Assembly (NCBI GenBank): GCA_037577475.1 | Contig: CM075193.1 | Span: 872,501-936,500 of the forward strand | Direction of reading: 5' to 3' | DNA: 64,000 nucleotides | From: Chaunax sp. Z400 | Taxonomy: Eukaryota; Chordata; Actinopteri; Lophiiformes; Chaunacidae | Shown here: one piece after another, positions 36,870-50,035 of the stretch | How positions within the stretch are numbered: position 1 is the stretch's first letter | How the letters are laid out: the number at the start of each line of letters is the position of its first letter | Notes under the pieces: model-generated | What the model saw: the letters and a program-made list of their open reading frames with translations, nothing else | What the model was told of the DNA's origin: nothing | The model's database searches: none | Translations under genes and position numbers: made by a program

Positions 36870-38814
36870 TAGAATGATGTTCAGTTCATGTTTGTCTCCT
36901 GTCAGCAGATTAATGGAGGATCATTAAAGGTGATTAAGATGGGATTATTTGTTATTATTATATATTATATTATTTGTACATCCTTTAATCTGACATGATC
37001 AGGAAAAGTCCTGCATTAAATACTCTATGAGTGAAGTAGAGTCTACTCTTCATAAAAAGTCTTTGGACAGAGTTGAGTTAAACTATGATCCTTACTTTAT
37101 TTTACCGTCAGACGATCAAAGGGAGACACTGTGGATAGCTCGAAAGTACAGGACAGCAATGTCATATTTATACATATTAAGAACACACATCCCCCTTTTT
37201 TCACCGCACCCATTTGTATATGTGAATGGGCTTGTGTTTCTCCTGGACTAGCCTTCCAAAATCCATGAGACCTTTCATTTATTTCCAAATGCAGTGATGA
37301 TTTCTTTCAAATGTCATCTCTCAGATCTCCAGTTCCTCAAAAGGCCTACCAGCTGTTACTTTCCCTGTACGAATGACTCAGCTATCCTATTACACTTAGA
37401 GAGTGAAAGTCTTCAGGCTAAATATATTTACCGGACACAGAGTTCTAATGAGGACACAGCATCACTTAAGACAACTAACTGTTATGCATTACTGCCCTAT
37501 ATGTTTAAACATACTGTTTATGTGTATATGTATTTGCATTTCACCAAACATTTAGCATAAAGACTACGGTACACAGTCTAAATATAGTATACATCATCTA
37601 TGTAGTTTTTACTACATGATTCCATATAATTCACACAATTTCGACCAGACTAGAGTAAAAGTTCTGCAGTATTTGGCTCCTGATGTTTTTCCAGCTGCTG
37701 ATCAAAATAACTAATCTGATTCCAGCTGCTCTAATCTTCTTAACAGCATCAACCTGAAAACAAACAGATTTAATATCATCATCATAACATTTGCTTATTG
37801 TTGGTTTGTTATTCTTGGATTTATGATTTTAAATCAGCTTCAACATCAAAACATTGAAATTTAACTTAAAACCAACATCCAGATTTTGTGCTGTAGTTCA
37901 TGTGGTGACCTACAGGAGGCAGCAGCTGTCAAAGCAGCACTGATTTAATGACATCTTTATTTTAAATTAGCTTTTTCTAGAGTTATTACGGTTAAGTTTT
38001 CTGCTCCTTTTTAAAGAGAGAATGAATATTTTATGAATCCGATGTCAGATGTCTTCATTTATTTTCGTCTAAAACAAATGACAGGCGGTAAAGTCTGGAA
38101 GTCTCCAGAGGCAGCTACTAAATCTTGAAAACAGAGATGGGCTTCTTTGCCTGACACCCTGCAGAGTCTAAGATTGTCACTGTCTAGCAATACCGTGGTA
38201 CAGATAGGAGCTGGAAGTTTGATGCAGATGCACTCTGTACGAAGGGTCAACTAATGTTTTCATTTTATCAGTCATTCATAGATCCCGTCCTTACTTCTTC
38301 CACCACTGATTTGTATAATAACCTGAACGTCGGATAAAAGCTACCTGAGCTGTAAGGTGGTCAGGGTCCTACAGGCCCCCTTCATGGCTATTTTGGACCA
38401 GCAGGTCTGAACTGGACTGCATAGACCACGTGGTTCACTCTGAGATCTCCCCTTTGGTTGAAGATGAAGACGACCTCAGTTCAACCCAACAGAACTAAAA
38501 ACTCTTTAGTTTTTATCCTCCTGAAAGTTTCCCATCAAGGATAATTAACAGAACTGATTTGATTGGCTGATGGAGATAAACAGCTGGTGGGGCTCCAGTT
38601 AATGGTCAAAACATGAGGAAGGTTTGATTCTCATCATCATCATCGCTCCACAGATGCCTAATATTTTCAGTTACAGTGAGGTCACATGATTTATGATGTC
38701 ATCATTCATTTAAGGTGACCAGCTCAGTTGAATGGAACCACGCCTACTGATGGTTTACACACAGATTACAGTACAAAAGTACGGAGGCTCACACTGTCCA
38801 AAATATTTAATTGT

Positions 38815-38975
38815 TGTGATGCTCATAGTTTAGAGTTCATCTAGGGGTGTGTCTAGCTTCCTTCTGTTTATTAAACGGTGCATAATCTGGGTGCAGAGTA
38901 AGGTGCAGGACGCATTCAGTCTATATTTATTTGCAGTTGTGTTTCGGGGTGTAACATGAATGAAACCAGTCTTAT
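38815..38975 (+). repeat. Dispersed repeat family C, copy 2
   Basis: Shares GTGCATAATCTGGGTGCA and AGTAAGGTGCAGGAC with the copies at 13885 and 56165, plus a following stretch ending in AACATGAAT. Confidence 0.7.
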
Positions 38976-39279
38976 ACTGCATTTACACAGCCTGTTCAAG
39001 GCGGGACTGGTTCACCTTTATTTCGCCGCCCCGACGTTCTGTATTAGCGCAATGAAGGCGTAACAGCAGCGGAGGTAGTAACAGTGCCGAAACACCATCA
39101 TTAAAAGCAAGGTTGAAAGGCAGGACGGGGCTGTGACGTTTAGACAACGTATGATGTGTGTGGCTAAAATCAGAAAACTTAAAAAGCAGCTAGTTGCAGT
39201 TAGCAGCTGACTCAGAAATTCATTGTGGCTCTGTTCTTCTCCCATTACCTTTAAAAGCCAAGTGAGTTCTGAGGTCATG

Positions 39280-39565
39280 TTCTTATTTTATACATCTTAA
39301 ATTCATCTTTTTAAGGTTGTTTCGTATAACATAAGGTGTTTTATATCTAAATTTACAATCTCAGCTTTCTGAACACAAGGCTCCCATCTGTCCTAGAGCA
39401 ACGTGGAAAAAGACAATTTGACCGAAAACCTGAAAAGATTGAAACTCTTCAAATCTCCTGTGAAAACTCACCTTTACTCCTGTACACCAATAGTTCTGGT
39501 TCTTAATGGGTTTATTAAAGTCTCAGGCTGACTCTCAGAAGCAGTGAACTGTTAGATTAAAACAG
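39280..39565 (+). repeat. Dispersed repeat family B, copy
   Basis: Shares AAATTCATCTTTTTAAGGTT, ATTTACAATCTCAGCTTTCTG, GAAACTCTTCAAATCTCCTG and AGTTCTGGTTCTTA with the copy at 19700. It ends about 280 bases before the acss1 start codon. Confidence 0.8.
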
Positions 39566-39842
39566 TAGATAAATGTAAAGTAAATGTATAGAATGACATT
39601 TTGTAAAAATGTATTAATGTTTTTTTGTAGAAGTGTCATCTGTTTCTCTATGTTCACCAAGGAGAAAAAGAAACTCTGAGGGTTAAAACAGTCACGTGTT
39701 CCTGAGATAAATTTTGGCACTAAAGATCTTCTGTACATGCTCACACCTGGGGACACCTGTGAGAGAGAGAGAGAGAGAGAGAGCGGTGGAGAGAGCTTAT
39801 ATTTGTGTTGAGGTGAGTCTCCGTTCTGGATCCAGAATCAAC

Positions 39843-42800
39843 ATGGCTGCAGCTCAGACCACCAGAATGACTGGACTCTTCAGGACCCTCCTAACCCGCT
39901 GCACGACGCCAGCACCGGGACGGCACAGGAATCTGTCCTCCCAGCCGCCACCACCGGGCACCTGGAGCTCCGAGCTCTCCCGGCTCTCCCACCGGGACTT
40001 GTACCGGCTCTCGGTCACGGATCCGGATCGGTTCTGGGGATCTGCCGCCGCTGACAGACTCCGCTGGGTGGAACCGTTCCATCGGGTCCGGGACTGCGAG
40101 CTTAGCGGCGGGAAGATCAGATGGTTCCCGGGAGGAAAGCTCAACGTGTCCGGTACGAGATGATCAGGCAATCTATTCGATAATGAGAGGAGCCACTTTG
40201 ATATATCGGATTAAAACAGATTCCGCTGCGCTTCATTACGCCATTTATCGAAAATTTGTCTGTAATAATTTTCTAATAGTCTTTTAAAACGTCTGTCGTC
40301 ACGGATTACTTCCGAGCTGTCTTCAATAAATTAATGAAAGTTTACCTTTAATACGGTGGCGGAGAAGGTTCAAATCTCTAGGTAGGTGAGGGTGAGGCTT
40401 ATTCTCATCTGTAGCTGCCCCACCCTCTGTTCAGTTCCACCTGACAGACAGCATTTATTTAAAATAAAAAAGAAAGAACTTGTGTTTCTTCTTTCAGAGA
40501 CTTGCTAAACAACTGTGCCAGGATTTTTTATTGACTCAGCCTGGGGACTATTTCCTGGTTGTTCAGAGGAGGAGGTAGACGCTCACTGAGTACTCTCTCA
40601 TTTAATCTGTAATGTGTGGTTTACTACATCTTTTTAATGTAGAACATTAATATGAAAAGTAACCAGTAACTACAGCTGTTAAATAAATGTACTGGGGTAA
40701 AAGTATTCATCAGTAACTTATGAAAATACTCAGTTTAAGTACAGAACTTGATTACATGTACCCCATAAACTGCTCTACATACAGTGAATGTGTATACATG
40801 TATGATATATACATGGACTGTTTAATTAAACATAATACAGTAGAAGTAGTGAGCAGTGAAATATTAAAGTGCAAAATTTGAAACAACTTTATTTAATATT
40901 ATGTAAACAGGAACAAAGCGGCTGTTTTACATTCATATTCATTCATTTTAAAAAGATTATATTAATTTAATGTATGTTAATGAACACTAACTAATATTCA
41001 TCTGAGTTAAAAAGGAAAAATGTATTAGGCTTATCTAGTATTACTGATAATGTACTGTATATTAAAAGTATTATAAGCCTTTCCTGGGGAGTCACGTGAT
41101 TCGGCGTCGGTCGAGGGTGAAAACTCTTCTGTTGAAGAAGGAAGGAAGACGATCGAGTGAAATAAAAACACAACGTCTCTGGTTCTGATTGATGTTGATC
41201 ATTTTATTCAGTCCGTCAGGAGTCTGACAACAGGAGTGACATCATCAACTATATGAAGAAGGTGACAGAGAAACAAGACGTAATGCCTCTTTAACCACTG
41301 AGATTACATAAAGTATAGAGACTGTCTGTAGTTTCACATCTTCATCCTGTTTGTCTGTCTGATAATAATCCAATAATGTTCCAAAAATGACAGCTGGATG
41401 ATTAGTGTTGTATCAGATCTGATACAGGAGGATTTTTCTCTTGTTACATAAATGATTTTGTTAATCTTCTCTTCTGTGTGAGACACAAACAGGATCTTAA
41501 ATCCAATTTAGGATTAATATTCAGTCACAGAATCAATGAAGATCATGTGACTAAATATAAACTAATAAGACATTTGACCCCGAACTAAAACTAAATTAAA
41601 AAATGCTGACTTTCTTACTGAGCACCAAATACTTTCATGTCTGATGATTTTCTGTCTGTCAGTAAACTGTCTGGACGTCCATGTTGAGAAACATTCAGAC
41701 CGAGTGGCCCTGATCTGGGAGCGAGATGAACCTGGCACTGAGGTGAAAGTCACCTACAGGTACGAACATCTGCAAACATGTAATCTGCACCCTAGAGATG
41801 ATCTTTATCTTATCATCATACAGTGATGTTCATTAGCTGCATCATCCCTCTATGCAGATGATACTGATCTTTATCTTATCAACATACTGTGCTGTGCTGT
41901 AGTTTTCTCTGTCAAACCTTGCAGCACCATAAATATAAAGTAATGTATAGTTTTCTCTGTCAGTCACATATTTATCTGGTTATGTTTAGTCGCCTTATTT
42001 GGGAAATGAAAAACTACAGTTTGTAGCAGTATGACCAAAATTTAAGGTCGTGATCAGCTTTTAATTTTTTTCCAACTGTCTGCTTGAAAGTAGTACGATC
42101 CAATAATCATCGTCAATCAAGATCATCTTCCTGTTTTTGGTCCAACAGAGAGCTGCTGGAGACAACCTGCCGCCTCGCCAACACCCTCAAAAGCCATGGC
42201 ATCCAAAAGGGGGACAGGGTGGCCATCTACATGCCAGTGTCACCGCTGGCGGTGGCAGCCATGTTGGCGTGCGCTCGTATCGGTGCGGTGCACACGGTGG
42301 TGTTTGCAGGCTTCAGCTCAGAGGCTCTGGCAGGGAGGATCCAGGATGGTGAGTCTAAGGCTGTTTTCATTTAGTTTCTTTTGCTCTGGAACAAGGATAT
42401 GATCCGATGTGGTATTTAGTTCTGGTCTGGTTCCTGTTCAAAGACATGAAGTCAAAAGTGAAGGACAGTAGAAGAAGAGATGTGTGGCGTCAGGCCATCC
42501 ACAAAGAGTACGATGGTAAACTGTGACATCATCACGGGTTAGTTAATGATGTCACAGAGTAAATCAAATGTGTGCCAGTTGAGCCTGTAGATCTGAGCCA
42601 ATCATTGAAGAGTCTTAGTGATGGCAAACTAAAGGTTTTATTGGTAAAAATCTGGTCCTACCATGAAACAGCTGCTTTTAGATGGAGTCTGGTTTAAAGA
42701 GGGTCTCAGTATTTCAACATTAACTACAGCTCTGTTCAATTACAGGTCAGTTTTCAGTTGTCAGGAGTTCGAGGTTTATGTGAAACTCTCCACTCAAACA

Positions 42801-45800
42801 GTTATTATTCCTTCAGCTGCAGCAGCTTGAAGGTCGAACCAGCAGGAACCTGAGCTGTTTATTCTACAGTAGCTCTGTTCCCTGATGAGAACTGGACTAT
42901 AAACTGTGTCAGAGGGATCCTCCCTCTACCCACCATCATTTATTCTGAGCTGCAGCTCCAGCCGTTATTGGTTCCAGCAGATCTGTTGAGGTCAGAGACG
43001 CAGCTCAAGTACGTCTGTGTTTTGGAAACTGTCAAACCCAAACATGCGGTTTCCACGGCCGACTGAACACCAGGAGAGCATGATGGGACTGTAGTTGAAG
43101 AGTGCAGCTCAGGATACAGTGTTTATTACAGCAGAAATATTAACACATTATACTGAATTCCTGAATCCAAGTTTTTATGTCCACATGGAAATATTTCACA
43201 TTTGGTTTAATGCATTAATCCATTCATCATGTTTATACCCAGGTCAAACAAATAGGATACATATGATACTAAAGTATAGGACAATTAATATTTAACATGA
43301 GATCTATCCAAAGTTAGTTCTACAAATTCAGCATCAGTGAAACCTGGAACAATAATAGTTGTAGCAGATGGTCCAGTTTCTTGTTGAGGACGTGTTGCCA
43401 GATTTCGCGAGAGACACAAGCAGCTGGGTCAATGAAACAAGACCCCAAAAAATGTGACTGCTGAAAAAACCAAAACAGGCGAACTCACCTCCCACAACAT
43501 GTTTGTGAGAGAATAATCAGTTTATATATGTTTTATTTGTAGTTCATAAGAAACCATTATTAAAACAATGTAACTTGTAATTTTACATTTTCTATCTTTA
43601 ACTAATACAGAGAACAAAACCTACTGGCCAACAGAGGAATGAATGAAAGAAAATGAAAATCACGAAATTGCTAATAATGAACTGGCCAAGTAATTATAGC
43701 AAAGTTATTATAATTCCATTATAATCTTTTTTATTTATTTATATAATGTATAATATCATCAGTTACAGTTGGGTCCTCCCTGTGGGGGAGAATCTGATGG
43801 TGAGACAGCGCTGATGAAATATTAAGCAGACATAAAGATTTGGGTTGTCCTATATCCTTTTCTTTTTTAAAGTGAAAAGTGCTCATAGATGATGGTTTCT
43901 AACTAATCTCACTAAAATATAAATGACTGATGGTGACATGGATGGAAGTGACAAATCTGGTTCATCATGACACTTTTTAAATCTGATTATAAAATGTTTA
44001 AACATGTTTCCGTGTAGAAATATCTCATTATTTACCTGTGACAGTTTATATTTATCACCAGCAGCTCATACAGGTAGATCTATCAAATCATGTTTATTTT
44101 TTACTACAGAACAATGACATTTTAATTCTAGTTAAGGAAATACCCTCTGGTTTGGATGATCTGTTTGTTTGGGTTGTTACATAGTTTATTTCAGGGAGAG
44201 ACATCAACTGCTGGGTGAGCTTCATTGACTTTTAATGAGAGAGAGAGAGAGAGAGAGAGGCAACCCGATGTCAGTTCATCAGTTCCCCTAAACAGGTTTA
44301 TTTAAGGTGATGTGAAGACGCAAAGGCCTGTCTTATTTTCTGGGTTCTTTTAGTCTCAATATGAAAATAAATGATTCTGATCCATTCTACACAGCTGGAA
44401 ACTGATGTCATTCTGTTTAAACTCTCTTTAAATGTATTTATAAATCGTTATGTGTTGTCCCAAAATGATGAATTAATTTAGCGGTAGTCTACAATATCAG
44501 AACGATTTTTCAAAAGGTTTTTTTGACCATCATCTCCAGTACATCTGTCTGCAGACTCACAGAGGAATAATAATCAGTGAGTTTATGTGCTTTCAAAACA
44601 GACCATTGAGTTGATGTTAATTTACTCACTAAAAGTTGTGACATGCTGGGTTTATTATAGTAGAAACTGTTTTACTAAGTAATTACTAAGAACTTTCAGA
44701 TTTCCATTTAAATATTAAAAACATTCATCATTCATTCTGTTATTAGTTTGTCTGCAGGATAGAAAAATTTGGGATTTGAAACTAGCTCTTCTGCTAATGC
44801 TGTGAGATTTTTAATAAGTGACCTGTCATCACATGTAAAGTTGAAGTAAGGTCTCTGATCAAGGGGTCAATATCCCATCAGAAGTATTTTTATGTATCAA
44901 TGACTCTGAAATGTATTGAAATCCACTCTGTGGATTTTTAAAGGTTTACGGCAGGTTTTAAAGAGTTCAAGGTGCGTTCAGCACCTTAAAGTTCAGGAGG
45001 GCAAACAACCAAATTGCACCTGTAGTGTTTATGTGTGACGGAGCAGCCGTCTGATTTATTACAACTGATAGAAACAACCTGTTTTCTGTTTGCAGTCGAC
45101 ATCAACATCAGGTGTGAATGATGGTTGATCAGTTGTGATTGATGGTTGATCAGAGGTGAATAAACAGGTGTGTGTTGTGTTGACAGCTCAGTGTAAAGCA
45201 GTGATCACCTGTAACGAAGGTGTGAGGGGCGGTCGTCTCATCCCACTGAAGTCCACGGTGGACGCAGCCATGAAGAGCTGCCCAACCGTCCAACACGTGT
45301 TCATGTGTCAGAGGACAGAAAACCCTGCTGTGATGGGACACCTGGACATCCCATTGGAGGAGGTGAGACACCAACGTACTGTAGTAGTAATAGTGGTAAT
45401 ATTTTTACTACAGTTTCATGTTGTGTCTTGCAGGCGATGTCCTCTCAGTCTCCTGTCTGTCCCGCCGAGACTCTGGACAGTGAAGATCTTCTGTTTCTTC
45501 TCTACACATCAGGAAGCACAGGGAAACCTAAAGGCATCGTCCACACACAGGCCGGATACCTGTTGTATACTTCACTGACCCACCAGGTACGTGGGAGTTT
45601 AAAGCATTATTAATATGAAGTACACAAATAAATGTCAGACAGACGGGACATGCGGGAAATGTAATATTTGTCATTTTGTCAGTTCTGTGTGTTTGAAATG
45701 AACTCATTCTTTACCAGCTTGTTTTTGCGGAGACAAAGGAGGGCAGTTACACAACGGGACAAACAAAAACGCTGCTGTTTGTTGTCAGAGGACGAGGACG

Positions 45801-48800
45801 CAGCCCCGAGGCCAAATCTGTCTCCCAAAGCTTTAAATTAGCTTTTTGTGATGGACAAGCACAAACATCTGCTTTCACTACGTGTTTGTGGGATGTTTAT
45901 GATGATAATTGAGTAAAAACATAAACCATAATAACCCTCCATTGCCAAATATTTATCAGTGCTAATTTCTAAAGCAGCTTTGTGTTTGGGGTTTCTGGGG
46001 GGTGGGGTGGGGGTGGGTTTGGCTCATTGGTTGTTTGGATGAAACAGAACAAAAGCTGCTTTATCTGGAAAACACAAAGAGGGCTGGATCGACTCCAGGG
46101 CGAGAGACACTGACACACACAGACAGGGTGAGAGAGAGAGAGAGGGAGGAGGCGTTGCTAGGAGATTCCTCCCACTAAACTGGAAGAAATCACTTTATCA
46201 GAAGTATTCACATCATTTATTGGAGTAAAATCAGTAATAACACACAATCAAAATATTATTTTAAAGTATTACCAATAAAATTACTATCAAAAGCAAAAGT
46301 CCTCCTTTGGTAAAATGGTATAAATATGTTAGCAGTACTTGATGTTGGCTTCATTTAATCTGCTTCACATACTGTTTTGTACTGTAAACTATAATAATAA
46401 TAATGCACAATATTTTATAAACTGGTTCATGTGTCAAAGTAAGTAAAGTAATCTGAAAAGTAACTGTTAAATAAATGGAATGCAATAAAAATTATTTCCA
46501 TCTAAAATGTGGTCTAGTGGCATAAGATGAAAAATACCCTGAAATAGGAATACTCAAGTGAAGGACATGTATCTCAAAATTGCTATTAAGTGCTGTACTT
46601 GAGTAAATGTATATTTTGCATTTTTCTGGTCGGTGCAGTTTTCATTTTCACACTCAGCAGCTGCATTTAAGTATCAAATGTTGTTGCGTCCAGCTGTGCA
46701 CCAACGGGAGTGTTGGTGTTAAAATGAGGTATGGTCAGGAGCATCGTTAACATGTCAAGTTACGCAGAAAACACACCAAACTAAATACAACCCCTTTGTG
46801 TCTTGAGCCATTTTCCGTTTGAATAGCTAAAGGTAGTTGCACACGTTCTAAAGGTAGGAGGACACGCCCTAAAGGTAGTTGACCACACCCTGAATTAATG
46901 TGAATGATGGATGGTTTAATCAGGACCCTCAGGCTGTTTTCACTCTCATCTAAAATCACTCCACATCGTTGACCCTCCTGTTGTCGTGTGATTTCTTCAG
47001 TATGTGTTCGACTACCGGGATGGTGACGTGTTTGGCTGCATGGCGGATGTCGGTTGGATAACGGGACACAGCTACGTGGTGTATGGCCCGCTGTGTAACG
47101 GCGCCACCACCATCCTGTTTGAGAGCACACCTATTTACCCAAACCCAGGTAAGACCCAGAAGTAGAGACACTGGTGACATCTCCCAGTAGAGCTGCTCAG
47201 ACTCAGGGTCAAGTCTGTAGAAACAAAATCTGAACGAAAGAACTACAACTCCCACGGTACTTTTCACGAACAACCATCCAATCACAGAGATTCTCGTTCT
47301 GTTGAAAACTCCAAGATGAGATGTCAGAATCACCAAATATTTTAGATGTAAAAAAAAACTTACTGATATGAGTTAAAACAGTTGAGATTCTGAATAAAAT
47401 CCCTGAGATTTTAGCCATGTCCCTAAAATCATTAACATCAACACGTCATAAAATCACCAGGTGGGTTAAATTATCGTAAATGTAAATGTTAGCACACAGA
47501 GCTGCTAAGCTAAATGTTGTGTTTGTAGACGTGTGTTTTTAAATTAAAAGTAGGTGATGCTGTGCTTAAAGCATCATGTTTTGTTAGCTCAGATGCTAAT
47601 GTTAATATAATCTCCATTGTTGATAATGGGATGTACTTGCTAGCGTCCTGCTGTGTAAACGATCAGGTTGTCCCGTCCTCTCAGGGGCCGCTTCAGGTGT
47701 GTCTGGATGACGTAAGCAGTCCTGAGGCCTGAAGTTGTCGGCTCTGTTAGTGGAGTAATGGTCGAATGGAGGGAGTGTCCTTTTATTGGCCTCTCTCCAG
47801 TGTTTGGTTACTCATTAATGTCGTTAATGTTGGTTTATTACCCAGAGACAGATTATCTCACCTCTACGGCTCTGATCCTACTGGAGGTCGCCGCAAGGTC
47901 ATGTGACCTTTTGTCTCTGTGATGTGGGCGTTGACCTGTTAGTTGTTGATTGAGACAGAAATTCATATAAAGGCTGAAGGCAGAGAAACCAGGAAGAAGC
48001 TGTAAAAATGAGAGGGTGGCACGCCTGGACCCTCTGGCGGCGCTGGTCGGGTGACTTCCTGTGCCCTGGGCTCATACGTCATGCCTGCGCCCCTATGGTG
48101 CTGCGGGTTCTGCGTCCCGGATGTTCTCACGGCTGGGGGGACTTACTGGACTATCTGGTTTCTGTTGGACTCTGGAGGGGGTCCTGTGCACTGTTGTGGG
48201 CTTTGCTGCATGATCCCAGCCCATCACACCAGCTTCTACTACAACCTGTTATTCAGTGTTGATTGGGGCCACCAGTGGCTGCTGAGCTAGTGTTTGTGGC
48301 CAACATCACTGCTCTGTATTCGGTTCTTGGGACTCTTAAGGCTTTGGGCTAGCTGAGGGTGCATGGAACACAAACCACGACACAGCTCATTGGTGCCTGT
48401 CCTTTCGTCCCTGTTTGTCTTGTTTTTCCTCTCTGTCTCACTCATGGTGGATCAACGCCCTCTTTCATGAGAGATAGATATGAAATATGTAATTCTTGCT
48501 CTAGAATAAAGCTAATTAAGCTCTGAAATTAGTTAAATCTTGTTCTTGAACGTGTTAAAATATAATTCACAAATAACTCAAATAGTGGTCTTGAATTCTT
48601 GCATCCCCTAAGTCTTCCTCTGGACTAAAGGTGCTTTCACACATGAGAGTCTGACACAAGGTTCAGGTTTTTGTTATGTTGTTTGATCATTTTCCAAACA
48701 GAACTTTTCCTGACATCCTGTCGTCATCAACTGCTTGGGTTGCATCTCCCTATACTTGATTGATTGGCCAGAATTCTGTCCTGAACACACAATTTTTTCT

Positions 48801-49979
48801 AATGACATGACACACCTTTACAGATGCAGTCTTTACCTTCAGGTGTTGTACTGTCCTCCTAAAGGTGTTTCTTAACCAAAATTTGACAGACAGCCAAACT
48901 CCCTCAATAAGCAACACGAGAGTCAGGATGTAGCATTCTAGCTCCAATTTTAATGCAGACGCTTGTAGAGCATGTTGATACAGAAAAGGAGTAAAACTGA
49001 AAACAATAGAAACAGACATAAAGTTACTTACAAATACTAAATAAATAAACAAATGTTTCCTAAAGCACAAAGTAAACAGCCAAAATTAAACAAGTTGTGC
49101 TCAAAATATATTCAATGTAAACTATATGCTGCTGAGGCATGATGTACCGAACATGTAAACATAACCACTTATCAGCCATAATTAAGCATCAAGCATTAAT
49201 ACAACATAAAAACATCCCATCTAACAAATATTCTCCAACTATATTACTGAAAGGTAAAATTGCAAACAATAAAAAATGACTTACAGGCAATGCTTACGAT
49301 GGGCCAAACCAAAGGATTGCAACAGAGAGTAGAACATTGATCTGTTGAGATCTCCTTACATCTGAAACATGTGCTCCTACTTCCTGGTTTTACTGCTGCA
49401 ATATCACATTAACCAGTATGGGTGCTAAAGAACACTGCACTACACCAGCTGGAGGGCAGAACAGGTGTCATTGCTCTCCCATCCTCTCATATCCTCTCTC
49501 TTTAAGTTGTTTTTTTTCCCAGTTGACTTTTGATTTCTTCATCTGACCATATCACCATTAAACACCTTGTCTCTCCCTCTCCTCATGTGTTACCGCAGCT
49601 CATTTTTAACTTTCTTCTTCCATTTGTTTTTCTTCTTCTGCTGTAACTTCCTGTAAATGGTCCGAAAGTCAGAACCATCCAAAAAACTGCTTTCACACTG
49701 TAAACGGACCAAATCTGGTTCAGTCTGATCCAGACCGAGACCAGGTCTTTTGGTCCGGATCAGACTGAGAAGTCTAAAAGTTCGGACCAAACGAGGTGAG
49801 ACAGGGCCCTTAGCTGAATCTTACTACTGAATTACTGAACTAAGATGGTGAACATGCTAAACTTAAGCTTAATAACAATGTCAGTTCACTTTCACTGTGA
49901 GCCTGTTATCATGTTGATGTTAGCATTTAGCTTAAAGCTAAAGCTGTATTTAAGTACAGTCCAAAGAGTCGCAAGTATG

Positions 49980-50035
<56 letters not shown>

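Larger units (their letters stand above)
36870..39842. other. Spacer between zinc-finger gene 1 and acss1
   Basis: No gene was seen. It holds a family C repeat copy (38815-38975) and a family B copy (39280-39565), both on the plus strand. A (GA)n run (39764-39783) lies about 60 bases before the acss1 start and is probably in its 5' UTR or core promoter. Short frames at 37027-37251 and 37294-37560 have no recognisable domain. Confidence 0.5.
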
